Assembly: GCA_039566865.1 (NCBI GenBank)
Contig: CM076943.1
Span: 39,378,663-39,442,662 of the forward strand
DNA from: Aurelia coerulea
Lineage: Eukaryota; Cnidaria; Scyphozoa; Semaeostomeae; Ulmaridae
Direction: 5' to 3'
DNA: 64,000 nucleotides
Positions 27,585 to 42,500 of this stretch are shown piece after piece (the first letter of the stretch is position 1; each line of letters opens with the position of its first letter). Made by a program: the position numbers and the translations under genes. Under the pieces are notes generated by a model. That model did no database searches. It was not told where the DNA came from and saw only the letters and a list, made by a program, of their open reading frames with translations.

Positions 27585-30500
27585 TGATGATGATGATGAT
27601 AATATTTGCACAAGATATTATTTCAGCATATGCCTATATTTGCTTACCACTTGAATAACGTCATTGGCGAACAGCACATGTCAATATATTGTTGAATACA
27701 CGTTTGCGGTGATTATGCGATGCGTTGTGTTGCGGTGAAGTTCAATCGTTATCATCGTAGCCACAAAATATAATAATAATAATGATAATAATAATAATGA
27801 TGATGATAATATTTGCACAAGATATTATTTCAGCATATACCTATATTTGCTTACCACTTGAATAACGTCATTGGCGAACAACACATGTCAATATATTGTT
27901 GAATACACATTTGTGGTGATTATGCGATGCGTTGTGTTGCGGTGAAGTTCAATCGTTATCATTGTAACCACAATGATAATAATAATAATGATAGTAATAA
28001 TGATGATAATAATAATAATCATCATCATCATCATCAACAACCTGCAAGTATTTTGAAATAAGTTGTCTCCAAACTAAAAAAGCAAATGAATTCAACACAT
28101 CTTTTTGCCCCCGCCCTCCATTTAAAATTTGGTCAACCAACTTACAAGTATCGTCTCAAAAAAGTAGCTTTGTCGCACACCGTTGTGGCTGTGATTGGCT
28201 GGTTGTGATGTTGAAATCACTAACATTGTTCATTCATAGACTGCTTTGCAGGGGGCTGTGCAAAAATCGTGCTAATTAAGAACCTAATTTACAGTTAATC
28301 TAACAATAGATATAGATATAAATGTCTCCAATTTAAGCAAAAGAAAATAAAGGTAAAAACCAAAAAACCTCTACAATTTCTTGTTTGGCCTCTTTCAAAG
28401 ATAAGAAGGGAGGTTGCATGATTGACATCTGAGCTTAATTGGTTCCAAAGCTTAGGCCCACGAAATGAAATAGACTTCTGCCCATTTGACGTTTTGAAGA
28501 AAGGAAAACGCAAGTCAGCTTCGGTGTTTCTTAGTCTCATTGTGTTAAGAGCTGAATTCTTTTTCAGGTACAGCGGTGGAGAGCTCCCATCGTTCCTTGA
28601 AAACAAAGAATCCATGCTGAACGACTTAGATCAAAATGGATGGCCGATCAGTAAAACTATCCTTGAACAGTTCGAGAATGAGATAAACCAAGCAGAAGTT
28701 TATTTAAATCAATCAAAAGAGCTGAGAGAGACTTCAGACAAAGTGAGTAGCTTATGTCCTTCTTAGTTTCAGTAATGATCATAATTGATCATAATTGCAT
28801 GGAACAATAGGCTGAATACTTACATGATACAATTGAATTTTTTACTGTGATCGAACTATTTGAGTGGTCATCAGCCTGTCTCAAGCGATAACTACATCTA
28901 TGCAATCAGTCTACTTTGAGATGAGGTAACACTTTATTCCTAAAGTCTCAAAGTGTATGAACGGAGGGAGCTAAGTGAAGCTAATCTATAAATAGGATAA
29001 AGAAGACACCTACGTAGTTATTGTTCACCTAGTTCAACAGTATCCACGCAACGCACGTGCCGTGATGATTAAATACATTAGACTAATAATAGAATACACA
29101 GACTCCTTTTGCGTAAAGCCTTTATCTTGACCCATTGCTTGCTTTGTCTTATGAAATGAGCAACCTTTTGATCTGACAAAAATCGCTCACTCTAAAGAAC
29201 TATGCGCGTAAAGGCTGAATGTTCAACAAGAGCCTAAAGGCTTTCTCTGAGAAAACACATTTTACTGGATTGCTTTGAAGAAAGCACGCTGCAAGAAACT
29301 CACACCCAGAATGTTTAAGAAAACCAGAAAAACGAGGAGAGATGTTGTCATAAATTAGGTTTCTTTACTGCTTGGCTCAAGGACGCCTACCTTGTAGGAA
29401 CTACTTTTATTCCCAGTGCTGTTCCCAGTAGAGCCCCATCACCCTGTTCCTGTTCCTGTTCCTGTTCCTGTCCCTGTCCCATCGCCTTGTTCTTTAAACC
29501 TGATGAAGAGTTATGCTCGGAACGTCGTGTAAATCTTGGTTCTTTGTACCATGTCGAATTTTTAAATAAATTCATGACTTCAAATACAATCGACGTACAA
29601 CACGCACAACAAATTTGTTTTTTATTAGCCCTGTTCCGATCACTGGCTCCTGTAAGCGCTTTCGTGTAGAATCTCGGGATGTTTGTTTACAAGAGGAATG
29701 GGTCCTATAATTGAAAAAGCGCGCGAAAAATACTTTGCTGACGCCATGAGCTTCAAGTTGAGACGTGGTATACTATTTTCTGGCGTGTGAATCCAGCGAT
29801 ATGGGAAGATGAAAGAGGCCTACCCGTGATGGAATCGCAAGCAGTCGCCATTTTTCACTTCGTGTTTCCTTGCAGCAATTATATTTTCTCTTGTTTCTCT
29901 GCTACTGTTTACTAGAACCGCAGTCAAAACATTTCAAACTTTACTCCAACTCTCTAAGCGAATATTCACAAACAAATTTCGATCATAATATCTTCTGCTT
30001 CCCAGCCGGGAGTACAGTTCTAACTGCAGTCAGAAAGGCTACAGATCGCCCTCTTCCGATTACGAGGTTTGGCTTCGAATTCTGGGATTCTCTCTCAATG
30101 AAGAGACGGGGTGGGAGGTGAAATAAACAAAGAAACCTCACCAGGGGGTTTCGTTGACTTTGGATGCGCGTGAGGTAGGGTTTGAATTAATGCCAGGGGG
30201 GCATTGAAGTATGGGAAGGGAGCTATGCTAGAGTGTTGCCAGTTATCTCGTCGTAGACTATAAATTTCAATTGTAAATTGCTTATGGTGTCATTAAACGA
30301 ATAAAGAGGCAAAATGTTACTTATCAAACGATAACATGAGATAAATATCTTTTTGTTATGTGTATGGCGTCCATTTCAATTGGAAACTGCGCTTTCTTGA
30401 GCCCTCTGCGGTGGTACTGTCCGAAATTCATGCGTGAGCTTGCGTGATCGGAACAGGGCGATGGAATGAAGATGTCGCGATTTTATCGTGTGTTTTTCGA

Positions 30501-33500
30501 CAACGATTTTACAGAAGACGGTCGCCAAATGTACAATAACTGGTTTCTATATTTTAAACTATGAAGTAAGGAATAATTCATTAGCATTAACTTTTCCGAT
30601 AAAGTTTACTTAGGTCATGTAACTCTTTTTCACTACTTTTTCAGTGATCGAAACAGGGCGATGGGGCTCTAGTTGCAGTGATTTTCAAAGTCTAACGTCT
30701 GTTAGTGTTGACCAATACAAAATCACGTTGTCTGGTTCTCTGTGGTCAACTAGTATAACAGTTGATCTCGTTTTACATCAACACCGGAATTTGAAACCAC
30801 AAAATTATTCTTACATCATTTTGACAGGACAGCAATTACTCTGTGTATTATGTCACGAAAACAGTACTAGAAAAAACACAGTTCCTACAATGTAGGTGCC
30901 TTTGCTTGGCTTTACTTTGTTTGAAAAGTACAGTTTCGTATTTTGATAGTAGTGCCTTTGTGGTATCTACTAATTCAATTGGAAGCAATTCATTCCATTT
31001 AGTTGCTGGGTGCGCTAAAAAAAGTTCAGGCGTTTGAACATTCATAGTGCTATCAGTACTATCGAGTGCGCCAAATGAATTATGCACTTTTGGCAGGCCA
31101 CGACAAATCCTACACAGGACCGATTTTGAAGATTTATGACTTAATCTTTAGCAAAAAGCCTGACCTAGATTCCAGAATTTTTTGCAAATTTTTCCGTTTT
31201 CTGTTTTTAGATCCACAAGCGAGTTTCTTAAAAGTTTCGTTTTCAAAAACACTGAAAACGATAAAAGAACGTTGATAAAATTTTCTAAAGACTCAACATG
31301 AATGGACAAAGAGAAAACGTTTTCAGCGTGATTTTGGGATTTGGAAATTGATTATTGTAAATTTCTGCACGAGCGTTATTTCAACGATTGGCCTGTTGCA
31401 TAATTCTGTAGTAGTTACAATAAAGTGCCACCCCAAAAGCCCTCACAAAATTAAATGCAAGAAAAATCCATGCTTGCTATGGCCTCATGAGCATAGGTTC
31501 CAAATCTTTAAAAAGGCTGGTGTAAAATTGAGTGACCTGTTTCTTTGAATTGAATGACTTCAAAGAAACTATAGCTAATTCTCTCTAATTCTACCGTTCG
31601 ACTTTTCTGAAATCTTCATTATTTTCAGAATTAGAGTGTTTTTCCTCTTTTTCAAGAATTCAAGAAAAATTTTCAAAAAAACTTACAACCATCGTAATTT
31701 CTAAACTGCTTGACGCAACATGAAGTAATTTCGAAGAAAACCATAGTTTATGAATGCCTACAATATGGTATCAAGCAAAAGTCTGTCACTCATCTGGTTT
31801 ATGATTTAGAAATTTGATGACGTCACATCCTCAAATGAGTTGAAATGTAAGATACGCTGTAATTTCGAAAAATGTTCAAAATTTCTGGAAAGTCCAACGG
31901 TAGAATTATAGATGAGTAGCTGAAGTTTCTTTCAAGCCATTCAATCAGAAGAAATAGGTCATTATATTTTACACCCACCTTTTTACGCCGAGTTAAAGAT
32001 TTGGAACCTATGCTGGCCTCATGACGCTTCCTTCGCTTGCCTTTTAACCCCCTTGACACAAGAACACAACCTGCAACAAAGCATAAATTCAACGAAATTA
32101 CAAAAGAAAGGACATTTCGTTATATCCTTGAAAATGAAATGACATTTCTCCCAAGATAGTACGAACTCTCGTACAGCAGTTTACAATAATCAATTTCCAA
32201 ATCCCCAACTCACGCTGAAAACGTTTTGTCTTTGTCCATTCATGTTGATTCTTTAGAAAATTTGATCAATGTTTTTTTTTTGTCGTTTTCAGTGTTTTCG
32301 TAAACGAAAATGTTGAGAAACTCGCTTGTGGCTCTAAAAATTGAAAACGGAAAAATTTGCAAAAAATCGTCCAATCCAATCCAGGCTTTCTGCTAAAGAC
32401 TTAGTCATAAATCTTAAAAATCGATCCTGTGTATGATTTATTGTGGCCTGCCAAGAGTGCATAGTTTATTTAGGCGCACCCGGTAGATGGAATGCATTGG
32501 ATTGAATTGAATTGAGGTATGTTCGTGATTTTCCCTGTGCTTTTATTAGTAGGGGGACTGGGGTCAATTGTAACACTTTTGGGATAATCAGCCATATCGT
32601 CTAATTGATGATTAATTGCTCTCTTGGAGGTAGATGATATTTAAGTCGCACCTCTTAGAATGAAATAGACCTTAGTTTCCATCATGTGGAACCAATTCTT
32701 GTAACTCTGTGATAGATTCAAAATGAGTGATCAAGTTTTACAATTTCTCCCGTAACACACGGCAATTGTAACATGGTTGGAGAAATTGTTACATCTCTTT
32801 AAAATCATTACAGATAATGATTGCACGACTCCGTTTTTTTCCTGCACAAAATGTAACACCCGGTAGCAGATTATTTTTTGCTTTAAAAAGCATACAAACT
32901 AGAAAAAAGACGCGTTCTTCTTCTCTTTGTAAATTTCGATGCATCAGTTGAAAAAATTGAATCGATTGAGAGAAATTAGTTTTTGTTTGCAAATTTCAAC
33001 TTTTAACTCTTTAATACTGCATGGATGCACATTTTTCGACCAGATTAGAAACTATGAATCAAAAGTAAGCAATCGGCCAGCTTACACTAGGGCAATTGAA
33101 ACAGCGTGTTCCAGTTGCCCCTGACCTGGTTAGCTATCGTTTGTTTCCCATCTTCACATTTCAACTTTTTTGACGCACCTGGAATAGCTTACTCTTGAAC
33201 TTTTACAGCTGTCTAAGGAAGCTCTTGAAAAGCACAAGCAGACTCAAGAAGAAACAAATATGCAAAGCATCCCAGTGGCTACGGTGAGTTCACCTGTTTT
33301 GAATGACTTCCAGCTGTTAATACTATTTGCAGATGCCTTAGCGCATGGCAAAGATGTGTCGTGTGAAACATATGTAATAGCATTTTTAAATCTTTAAACA
33401 TTTTGGTGTAAAATTCTGTTTCATTTTCTGAGAATTGAATTGCTTTAAACGAATTCAGGGTACTTTTTTGTAAATTTGCCGTGGAAATTTGTTTGTATAT

Positions 33501-36500
33501 TGATTATTTTCAAAATGGTGGCGTTTCATTTTCGTTGAAAGAATTCATGGAAATTTTTGCAAAAGTTAAATGCATCGTAAATTATGATTCGTTTAAGGAA
33601 AAATGCTACAATCTATAGTTTATGATGATCTAAAATATGGTGGCAAGCACTAAAATATGCAGCTCTTTTGGCTTCGGATTTAGAATTTGATGACGTCACA
33701 CCCTGATAATTGCTGCCATTTTGAAACTGAATAAGAACCAAAAAATTCCATTGCACAATACAGCACATTTCGCTGAGTTTCTTTCAAGGTTATTTAATTC
33801 AATGATAACTGTAATAATATTCTTTACCCACCTTTTTAAAGATTTGAGCCCCATCCTATCCATGGTAAGGTCTAAACTTGTGCATTAAGAAACGCGGTAG
33901 TTGTTGCTTGATTAAGAACATCAACTTAACTATCGAGGAGTACTTGAAAAATCATTAGGGATCGATTCGAGTCAAATTGTTAACACCAGCCCCGATCAAA
34001 TATCTGACCTTTTTGGGATGGCCGGTACACAACACAAGCAACAGAACAGCAAAAACAACAAATGTTTTACACAAAACAGACAACAAGATAACAAAGCTAA
34101 GGTGCATCACTGGTACAAAAAACAAGACCAGCTGTACCTAGGAAAATGATTTTGCTGCTTGATCTACTTGTCGCATAAAAAGAAATTTAAAGATCGGTCA
34201 TGTGATTAAATTCTGGTGATTTTTCAAACAGGGGTATTCCTTTAGGACACCCTGCACAATATTTTCTCAATCTGAATTTCTCAAAAATCAGCGGATCGAT
34301 AGAATTTATTCATTATTTTTGCCATTGCTTTATTTTAAGTAGGTTCGAATGATTGCTGGCCATTTAAAGATAATTTCGGCCTACTACGCATGCCGCATCC
34401 AGGCATGTATCCCTAGTTTAACCACAGGTAATGGGGAAAATTAATTTAAAAGTAGCAAGTACCTCTCTTTTTACTTTAGAGTTTGCCGAATTTGCCAAGT
34501 TTGTCTAAAATTTGGCAAACACTACAGGAAAAGGAGAGGTCCTTGTTACTTTTATACTAATTTTTCCCCAACAACCGGAATTTTAACGTCCCTTCCAAAG
34601 GCCGGTATTCAATTTTGCAGCCAGCTTTAAGGTACAGGCATTTTTCTTAGGCACCATCGGAAGCATCTATACCAATCGCAACAGCAGCATCATCGAGCAT
34701 ACGGCATTTAAAGAACCAGAGAGTCATCGCCAGAAGTGCCTTGGATGGATTCTACTACCCGGGAATAGTTGGAAAGTGTCTCAACTCCAGATATCTTGAA
34801 GTTGATTTTGATAATGGTGATAGACAAATAACATCTGCAAGGTATATTTTACCAATCGGTGGTGCAAGACCATGCCCGACGTTAAAGGTAAATTGATTTT
34901 AGTTACTTTAGTTAATTTTGAAATTTTTTGACATAGCTACCGGGTGAGTCAGAAAAATATATACACACTTTGAAACATCGTAATACAGAAACTACCCGGA
35001 CCTGTTCTCAACGTAAATTCTATGAAACATCCTGCCTCTTTTGTGTTCATTGCAATCATGTTTACGATGCAAAATATAACCAAAAAGGGCGTTTCCCTCA
35101 TTTTCTGAGCGTCTAAAGGGCGTGGTCACAAAAAATAACTTGCATACCCCAGACTCCCCCATTCCTCAAATGCTGCGTACGCCCCTGAAATACATGTGTC
35201 CAGATGTTCAGTTTATCTATTTCATATTTCATTCTTTTAAGGAGGGCTGCCCTTCAGCAGAAGCTGTTTTTCAAGGGGCCCTCCAATAAAAACTTAATTA
35301 CAATATACAGTCAAAATAAAAACCATATCATATCACTAAAAAACCATAACTTTAAAACCCTATTTACAATTATGCAATATTTACAATTGTTACTGATACG
35401 GTTTCAAACTTCGATGATATAAAATGGTATTTTTTGTATTTTGTTGGCAAATTGAGGGCCCCCCCCAGCAATTTTCTTTAGCTTCGCCCCTGTACCCGGT
35501 GTGTCGAAAAATACACTGCGTTTGAAAAAATAGTGCTGGCTGAATATCAAAGGCAATACGATTGAAAACTGTTTTTTTAATTGTCCATGTATGCAATTAG
35601 ATTCGGCATTTACTTGGCCTAAATCATTCACTCCTTCGTGTGTATATGGGAGGTTTATGCAGAAAGCCCCTTCCTGATACCTCCAAAAACAAGTGAAAAC
35701 GACGACCAAAATCTCGTCAGTTTTCCTTCCTAACAATAATGAAATTTACACGTATTAGCAAATTTGTTGTCCTTTTGGGAAGATGGAACCCTCTGAATAT
35801 GTTTCTCGTACTAGGGGGGAGATTGTGTATCCTCCCAAAAGGACTGCATATGCTGTAGCGTGATGAAGTCATTGCTGTAAGTTAGAATTATTTGGGAAAT
35901 TTGGTCGTGATTTTCTTTTTCCTTTTGAAGGTTTCTCGAAATGTGTTGGCGATGCAATCAAATATTGTGAAATATTCTAGCTTTGATATTTAGTAATCGG
36001 CAGCCTTTCAAACGGCGCGGCGTGCGTTTTTTTTTCGGACTCACCCGGTATAGCACTTTTTGAAAAAGTACAACTCCGTTGCCTATCTGAGGATTTAACT
36101 TAATTTTGAGAATTTAGTCATAAGTTACAATGCGTTACTAAATGAGGAATTGTTGAAAACTATCTTCCATTGACTTTTCCTGACAACTATAAGTGATCGG
36201 CTCAATTTAATCATTGTTTCAGAAACTGGAATGGTAAATAATGATTTTGTTAGCTTGGGTATTGCTCTATTATAAACAGAAGCTCTTGACATTTTATTAT
36301 GCTTCCCGTCAATGCTGGGCATCAAAAGCTATAAATCTTCGTGACTGAAAACTAGCAATTTTTAGTTGCTTTTGGTCATATAAAGAAATAGGACTAGACG
36401 GCTAATTCGGAAGAAAACATGGCGTCTAAAATCATGAGTGAAAAATATCTTGAACATTAAATCTAAGCCTCAATAAGATGATGAAATCAACTTTTGCAAA

Positions 36501-39500
36501 CTGGTTGCATAGGTAATCCTACGACCTTTCAAACAATGGATATATTGTTCTGACTCACTCGGTATATTGGTGAAAACTGTGCTTTTTTAAGGTTTCCCTT
36601 TTCTAACAATGGCAATTAATGCTCTAAGGAACAAAAGTAGAAGATGACAGCTTTTCCTTTCGTAGCGTAAAAGTACATGCCTTTTTTCAAGTTTTGGTAG
36701 GGAAACAGTGTGTTTTTTCCACACATGCATGAACATGGAGCTGCATTGAGGATACGGAGCACTTTTTGTTGCTTTGCCCTTCATTTGACATTCAACGAGG
36801 AGATGTTCTCGCTGGAGTTATGGATTTATTGCGGTTATTTGTTTTCATCAGCAATTTTTCAAATAATTTCCTAATTCACCTCTTATCATATGGTGATCAA
36901 GACCCTTCTAATGACCTAAATAGAAATATACTCGAACTGACTACGATTTATCCAAAATATTGGTTGGTTTGATTAAAATCATATCAAACTTCAGTCACAT
37001 GCCATGCAACCAACAAGTTCCTCAAAATAATTTTTTTTTGTAAATTCTGTCTCGCATTAGATGTCAGGTATGTTATCCAAATGAACTGAGCATAGAGTTT
37101 TGCTCTTGACATTTGTTGGGTTATTGCAGACCCAACCTGGCATCTTATGTTAGACAGGCTCCAGTGCAGTATTTGTCGTTCTTCCTTTTTTAATTGTATG
37201 TAGCATTCATGTAAAATTGTATGTAGTTTAACTTTTTTTGATAATGCCATGGGGTAGTCATAGCCAGCATAGGGCTTAAATCTTTCAAATCTTTAATAAT
37301 GTGGGTGTAAAATTCTATGACATTTTTTTCTTATTGAATTGCTTGAAAGAATCTTATGGTACTTTGCTGTAAATTTGCCATTGAAATTTTTTGATATCTT
37401 GATTTTTTTCAAAATGGCGGCAATTTGATTATTTTTTAAAAAGTTCATAGAAAATTTTAAAAAAATTTAAATCATCGTAAATCCTAAACCAATAGAGGAA
37501 AAATGATATAACCTTCATGAAAACCATAGTTTATGAAGGTCTACAATATGGTGGTAAGCACAAATCTGTAGCTCTTCTGGTTTAGGATTTAGAAATTTGA
37601 TGACGTCATAGCCTCAAATTTGATAAATGCCGCCATTTTAAAAACAAATCAAGATATCAATATTTTTCCACAGCAGATTTACGGCAAAAACCCCAAGTTT
37701 CTTTCAAGTCATTTATTTCAAAGAAAACTGTTAAGAATTTTACACCGACCTTTTTAAAGATTTAAGCCCTATGTTGTCATAGCCTTTTGCTCCTCGTGGT
37801 ATCGTCTTTGTAGTATTGTAAAGTAGTTTTTAGGTAGAGTAATCCGCAATATTTATTGTAAAATATTTAATGGAATATGGAAAAAATATGGAGCTAACTT
37901 GAGGTCTATTTTAGGAATATCGTGAAACACTATTTAATAAATCGCTGGTAATACAGCCGAACCGATTTTCATATCAAAGTTAACCCTCGTCCTGTGTGAT
38001 GAATGTTAAAAGGAGCGAATTTGCGAATTGAATTGCACCAATTAATATTGGCAAACATTGCAGGTTTTTTTGTTCATCCGCCAGAATTTTGTAAACATTT
38101 TTCCACGATTTTCCTTCACAGGCTGGAGATTACGTTTTCGTTCGATCAAAGTCATTCGTAGATTGGAATTTTGAATATAACTACGTGCCTGGGATTGTTC
38201 AAGTTACGCCGTTACGACACAGGTCAGCTAGTAAATGCTACACGGTTATACAGCACAATGGCACGAAGGTGAGTGTCATCTGAGTAATTATTTGGAATAA
38301 ACATTATCATGTGATCCTGTGATACTTGTATTTTAATTCGCGTGATACTAGTAGATTGTTCAAGATTGTTGTTTGTACTAGTGGATTGTTCAAGTAACGC
38401 CGTTACGACATAGGTCGGCTAGTAAATGCTACACGGTTATACAGCACAATGGAACGAAGGTGAGTGTCATCTGAGTGATTTGTTTGGGGAATGAATTATC
38501 CCGTGATAAGTTAACAGCTCTATTAAGCCGCCGGGTGGCTTATTTAATTTCAGACATTCCAGAGGTAGGGCTTGAAAGAGAGAGGGCTTATTAGAGAGTG
38601 GGCTTATTCACAAAATCAAGTGACAAGGATACGTATGATAGCATTTTAGTTCTTTTACACCATATTTTGCTGATTCAACGTACGATTTTACGAGTCAAAT
38701 ACATCATGACTATGAATACATAAAATTCGACAGTTTTTTTCAAACCATATCAAAATTAGCATGCAAGCTTATTTAGCTAAAAAAAATGGAAAATATTTGG
38801 TAACCTCTGGAATTTGCTGCAACTTGGGGGGGGGTTAATAGAGAGGGGGCTTATTAGAGAGGGGGGCTTAATAGAGAGGGGTGCTTAATAGAGAGGGGGG
38901 CTTAATAGAGCTTTTACGGTACTTGTATTTGAATTCGCGTGATACTAGAATTTGAGCACAACCATTGTACGCAGATTTAAAACTGAGCGAAAAATATTCC
39001 GCGCGAAAAGGTTCTGTTGCAAAATTTGCTGCACAAGTAGAACAAAAGAGATGCCTTTTGAGTCATATTATTGAATAATGATTGTGGTTATGTTGTCTGG
39101 CTCCATGCAGAGCTGCAGTACGAACCCCTTCGTCTTCTTCGACATTTCTGAACTGGCTTCGCCTTGCATCAAAGTCAATATCCAGTACTGGCAATTTCCA
39201 GGCATCCATGTGACAAAGGAGCTTTTTTGTCTTTTTTTTCCTTTGTACGCTTTTGTCTGGATGGTACTGTTATTTTCCCATCATATTCTTTGAAGGCCTT
39301 GCAAAACCTTGAAACTTCTCGTGGTAAGTGACCTGCCACTGGCAAGGTAACCATTTTTCCTTTCATTTTAGTGTATAAGCAACAGTTATGGGTTGTATTT
39401 CATTTCTTTCATTTAACACATTTAAGGAGGGTTGCCCTTCAACAAGTTGATTTTCAAGGGGCCCTCCGATAAAAACATTTAATTATAATTTAGAAAACAA

Positions 39501-42500
39501 AGTAAAAAGCTATTAAATAAATCAAACTATAAAACCTTATTTACAATGTTCAAAACCTATTTACAGTGAAGTTAAAAATTCAACCTAAAATCAAAATGAA
39601 AGGAAGCAGTTTTTAAATAGTTTTCTTGAAACTATACAAGGAAGTTGCCTGCTTTGACTCGGCTGACGGGCCATTCCATAATTTTGCACCTCTATATGAG
39701 AAGCCTCTCTGGCCATTTGTTGACCTTTTCTTCGGTAACCTAAGGTCGGTCGCCGTATTACGAAGCAGAGCGAATTTCGTGTGAAAAGGTCACAATGGTA
39801 TTGTGGAGCCGGTTGATTCAGGGACTTAAAGACCATTGTTTTAGATTCACAGGTAATCAATTCGTCAATGGTCTTCCATCCCATTCCTTTGATAAAAGGT
39901 CTGCCTGGGGCATCAAAGCTGCTATTTGTTATTATCCTAGCAGCACGGTTTTAAAGTTTTTGCAACTGATTAATTTCAGTTAAACCGGCGCAGCCCCAGA
40001 CAGAACAGCAGTATCAAAATGGGGCTCCACAATGCCTGTGTAGAGAGTCTGCAAAGTTTCTTTCGGGAGAAAAGACTTGGCATGTGTTAAAAAGCCAACT
40101 GCCCTTGAGACCTTGCTAGAAACTGCTTTGGTTTGTTCTTTCCCGTCCAAAGAGCAGTCGATTTGCACACCAAGGTATTTTGTCTTTTTGACTACTTCAA
40201 GCTTATTGTCGCGAATTTTCAGATCCAGGTCTTTATTTTGACTTTTGAGAATGTTCTGTTTCTGCTTGGTAGAGATGAGCATAGAATGAGTTTTCGCAAC
40301 ATTCAGGGAAAGCTTGTTGCCTTGTAGCCAAGTATCCAGCTTTTTGAGGTCGCTATTAATAGCCTCATTCAGCCGAGTCACTGTGTTGGTGCGCGATTTT
40401 AAAACTGAGCGAATGGATCATATCTAGGGTGCCTGAAATTCAATCACCCGAATTCAAAGTTGAGTGAATATGAGTACCACGTGAATTAATATGCATCAGG
40501 ATTTTAGGACAGTTGCAGAAGAGATAAGACATTGTGTTGACGTTTCTTTGGTATAGAGATGTGTTTCGACAGAAATATTTTGAGCATACACTTCCTTCTT
40601 TGTCTTTGTGATTTTGGAACTTTCAGGAAAGAAAAGAAAAGTTCCGCACTTTAAGATAGGTCAAATTATATCGTTCAAAGCTTGGCTCGTTAGCAACAGT
40701 TTTTGTTATTTCATTAATTGGCTGTATAAAGAACGAATCACTTATTGGTATATAGATATGTGTGCTAAGATTCTTCAATCAGGCTGACAAGCTTTTTCTC
40801 GAGGATTGCTCAAAAGCGAGGTATTTGTTTGATAAGCATTTATTATTTCACTTATCAAAATGCATTTTTCGTTCACAGATCACTGTTCTTCGCAATGATA
40901 TGGTGAAGATATCTCGTTCTCGCTTCATATTTGCATGTCGATTTATAAGAGATGTAGAACATGCTGCTCACAAAGATACGTAAGTAAAGTCCTCAGCTTT
41001 ATTTATGCTGTAAATTTACGTCATAATCTATTTTTCGTCATCGGGACGTAAGATTGTGTCATTTTCGCAATTATGCGCAGACACTTTGTCAACCAAAGAG
41101 ATCTGGTCAAGATGCAGAAGAAGTAGGTTTTGCTCAATATACAAAAATTTTTTCTGACAGTCTCCGAGCTTTCTCTCCCAGTTTGTTTGAAATTCGGGAA
41201 GGCAACAATGCGAGCTCATTTGTGCGCTATTTTTAATTGACATTTGGCTGGACTATGTACAGATTGTGCCTAGCGGCCAAATCTCGTTTTAAAAGATACA
41301 TTGAAATAACAGTAGTTACTTCCAACTGACAAGTTTATTTGAGGGTCCTTCAAACTAGGTACGAAGAAACCTATGCTGTGACGGCGTGCGAATGTGCCAT
41401 TAAATTATGTATGCCTATGTTTAGAATCCTTTGGAAGCAAATCGCTCTGAGAGTCAACAACAACATCAGTTCAGTTCAATAAATAAAAATTGTGGGTTAC
41501 ATACAAAGAGTCATGATTGTTTATTTTTAAATAACAGTGAAGCGTGTGGCGATGTATGATAAATAGCAAAAATAACTGATTACTCATCAAAAATTAAACT
41601 TCTATCGCCATAGAAAAACGAAACTAAACGTATCGGGCCGTGCCCTTCGTCAGTAGTAAAGGAACTTAGTAGAAGCGAAGATTATAGAAAAAGAAAGAAT
41701 GTTTAATAGAACGCTAGGATCGAGCAAGTAACGGAAGAATTAGACGAGCGAAAATGGAACGCTCAGGAGCAAGAGGAAATACAATCATAAAAAGGAAAAT
41801 TGCTTGTTAAGTCCTTTCGGAACACGTGTGTCCAGTTTAAAAATTATTCTTTTCTCGAGTGTCTTTCTTTTTCGCGAGTCTATGGGGGCATCCAACAGTC
41901 CAAGAATGTTCATATCATGAATGGAATGTCCTGCCGAATTAAAGTGTTGCGAGACGTTAATGTCGCCTTGGTCCTTCTTTCTTTCATCCTCGTGAAGCTT
42001 GTGCTCAACGTTCCTCATATGCTCTCCAAATCTTTCATTTAATTGTCGGCAGGTTTCCCCAATATATAAGATTTCACACTTGCTGCATTTAATGGCATAG
42101 ATTAGGCATGTAGAAGAACAAGTAAAGCGTTTGTGAACAGTGAAAGAGTTGCCAAGATTTTGAATTACAGGGGTTTGAAAAACATGGTTGCAGGTACGGC
42201 ATCGTGGATGTCTACAAGGGTAGGTACCAGGGTTTTCTTCTTTTTTCTTTAATTTTGAACGAACCAAAATGTCTCTTAAGTTGGAATCACGGCGAAATGC
42301 CATCAATGGTGGTTTTGCAAAAATGGCCTTTGTGTCCTTGCTCGTCTGCAGGATGTCAAAATTCTGGTAAATGATCCTCTTGATAGGCATTGATAGAGGG
42401 TGATAGGTAAGAGTTAGTGGGATCCTGTCTTCACTGGTTTCGTTACGTTTGACTTGTAGGGCTTGCTGCCGTGAAATTCTTGATATGCGTTCAAGTGCGT

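Noticed and set aside
27366..28040. Regular repeats resembling a CRISPR array
   Set aside because: There are only three units of over 200 bp, with no unique spacers, in a eukaryotic intron.
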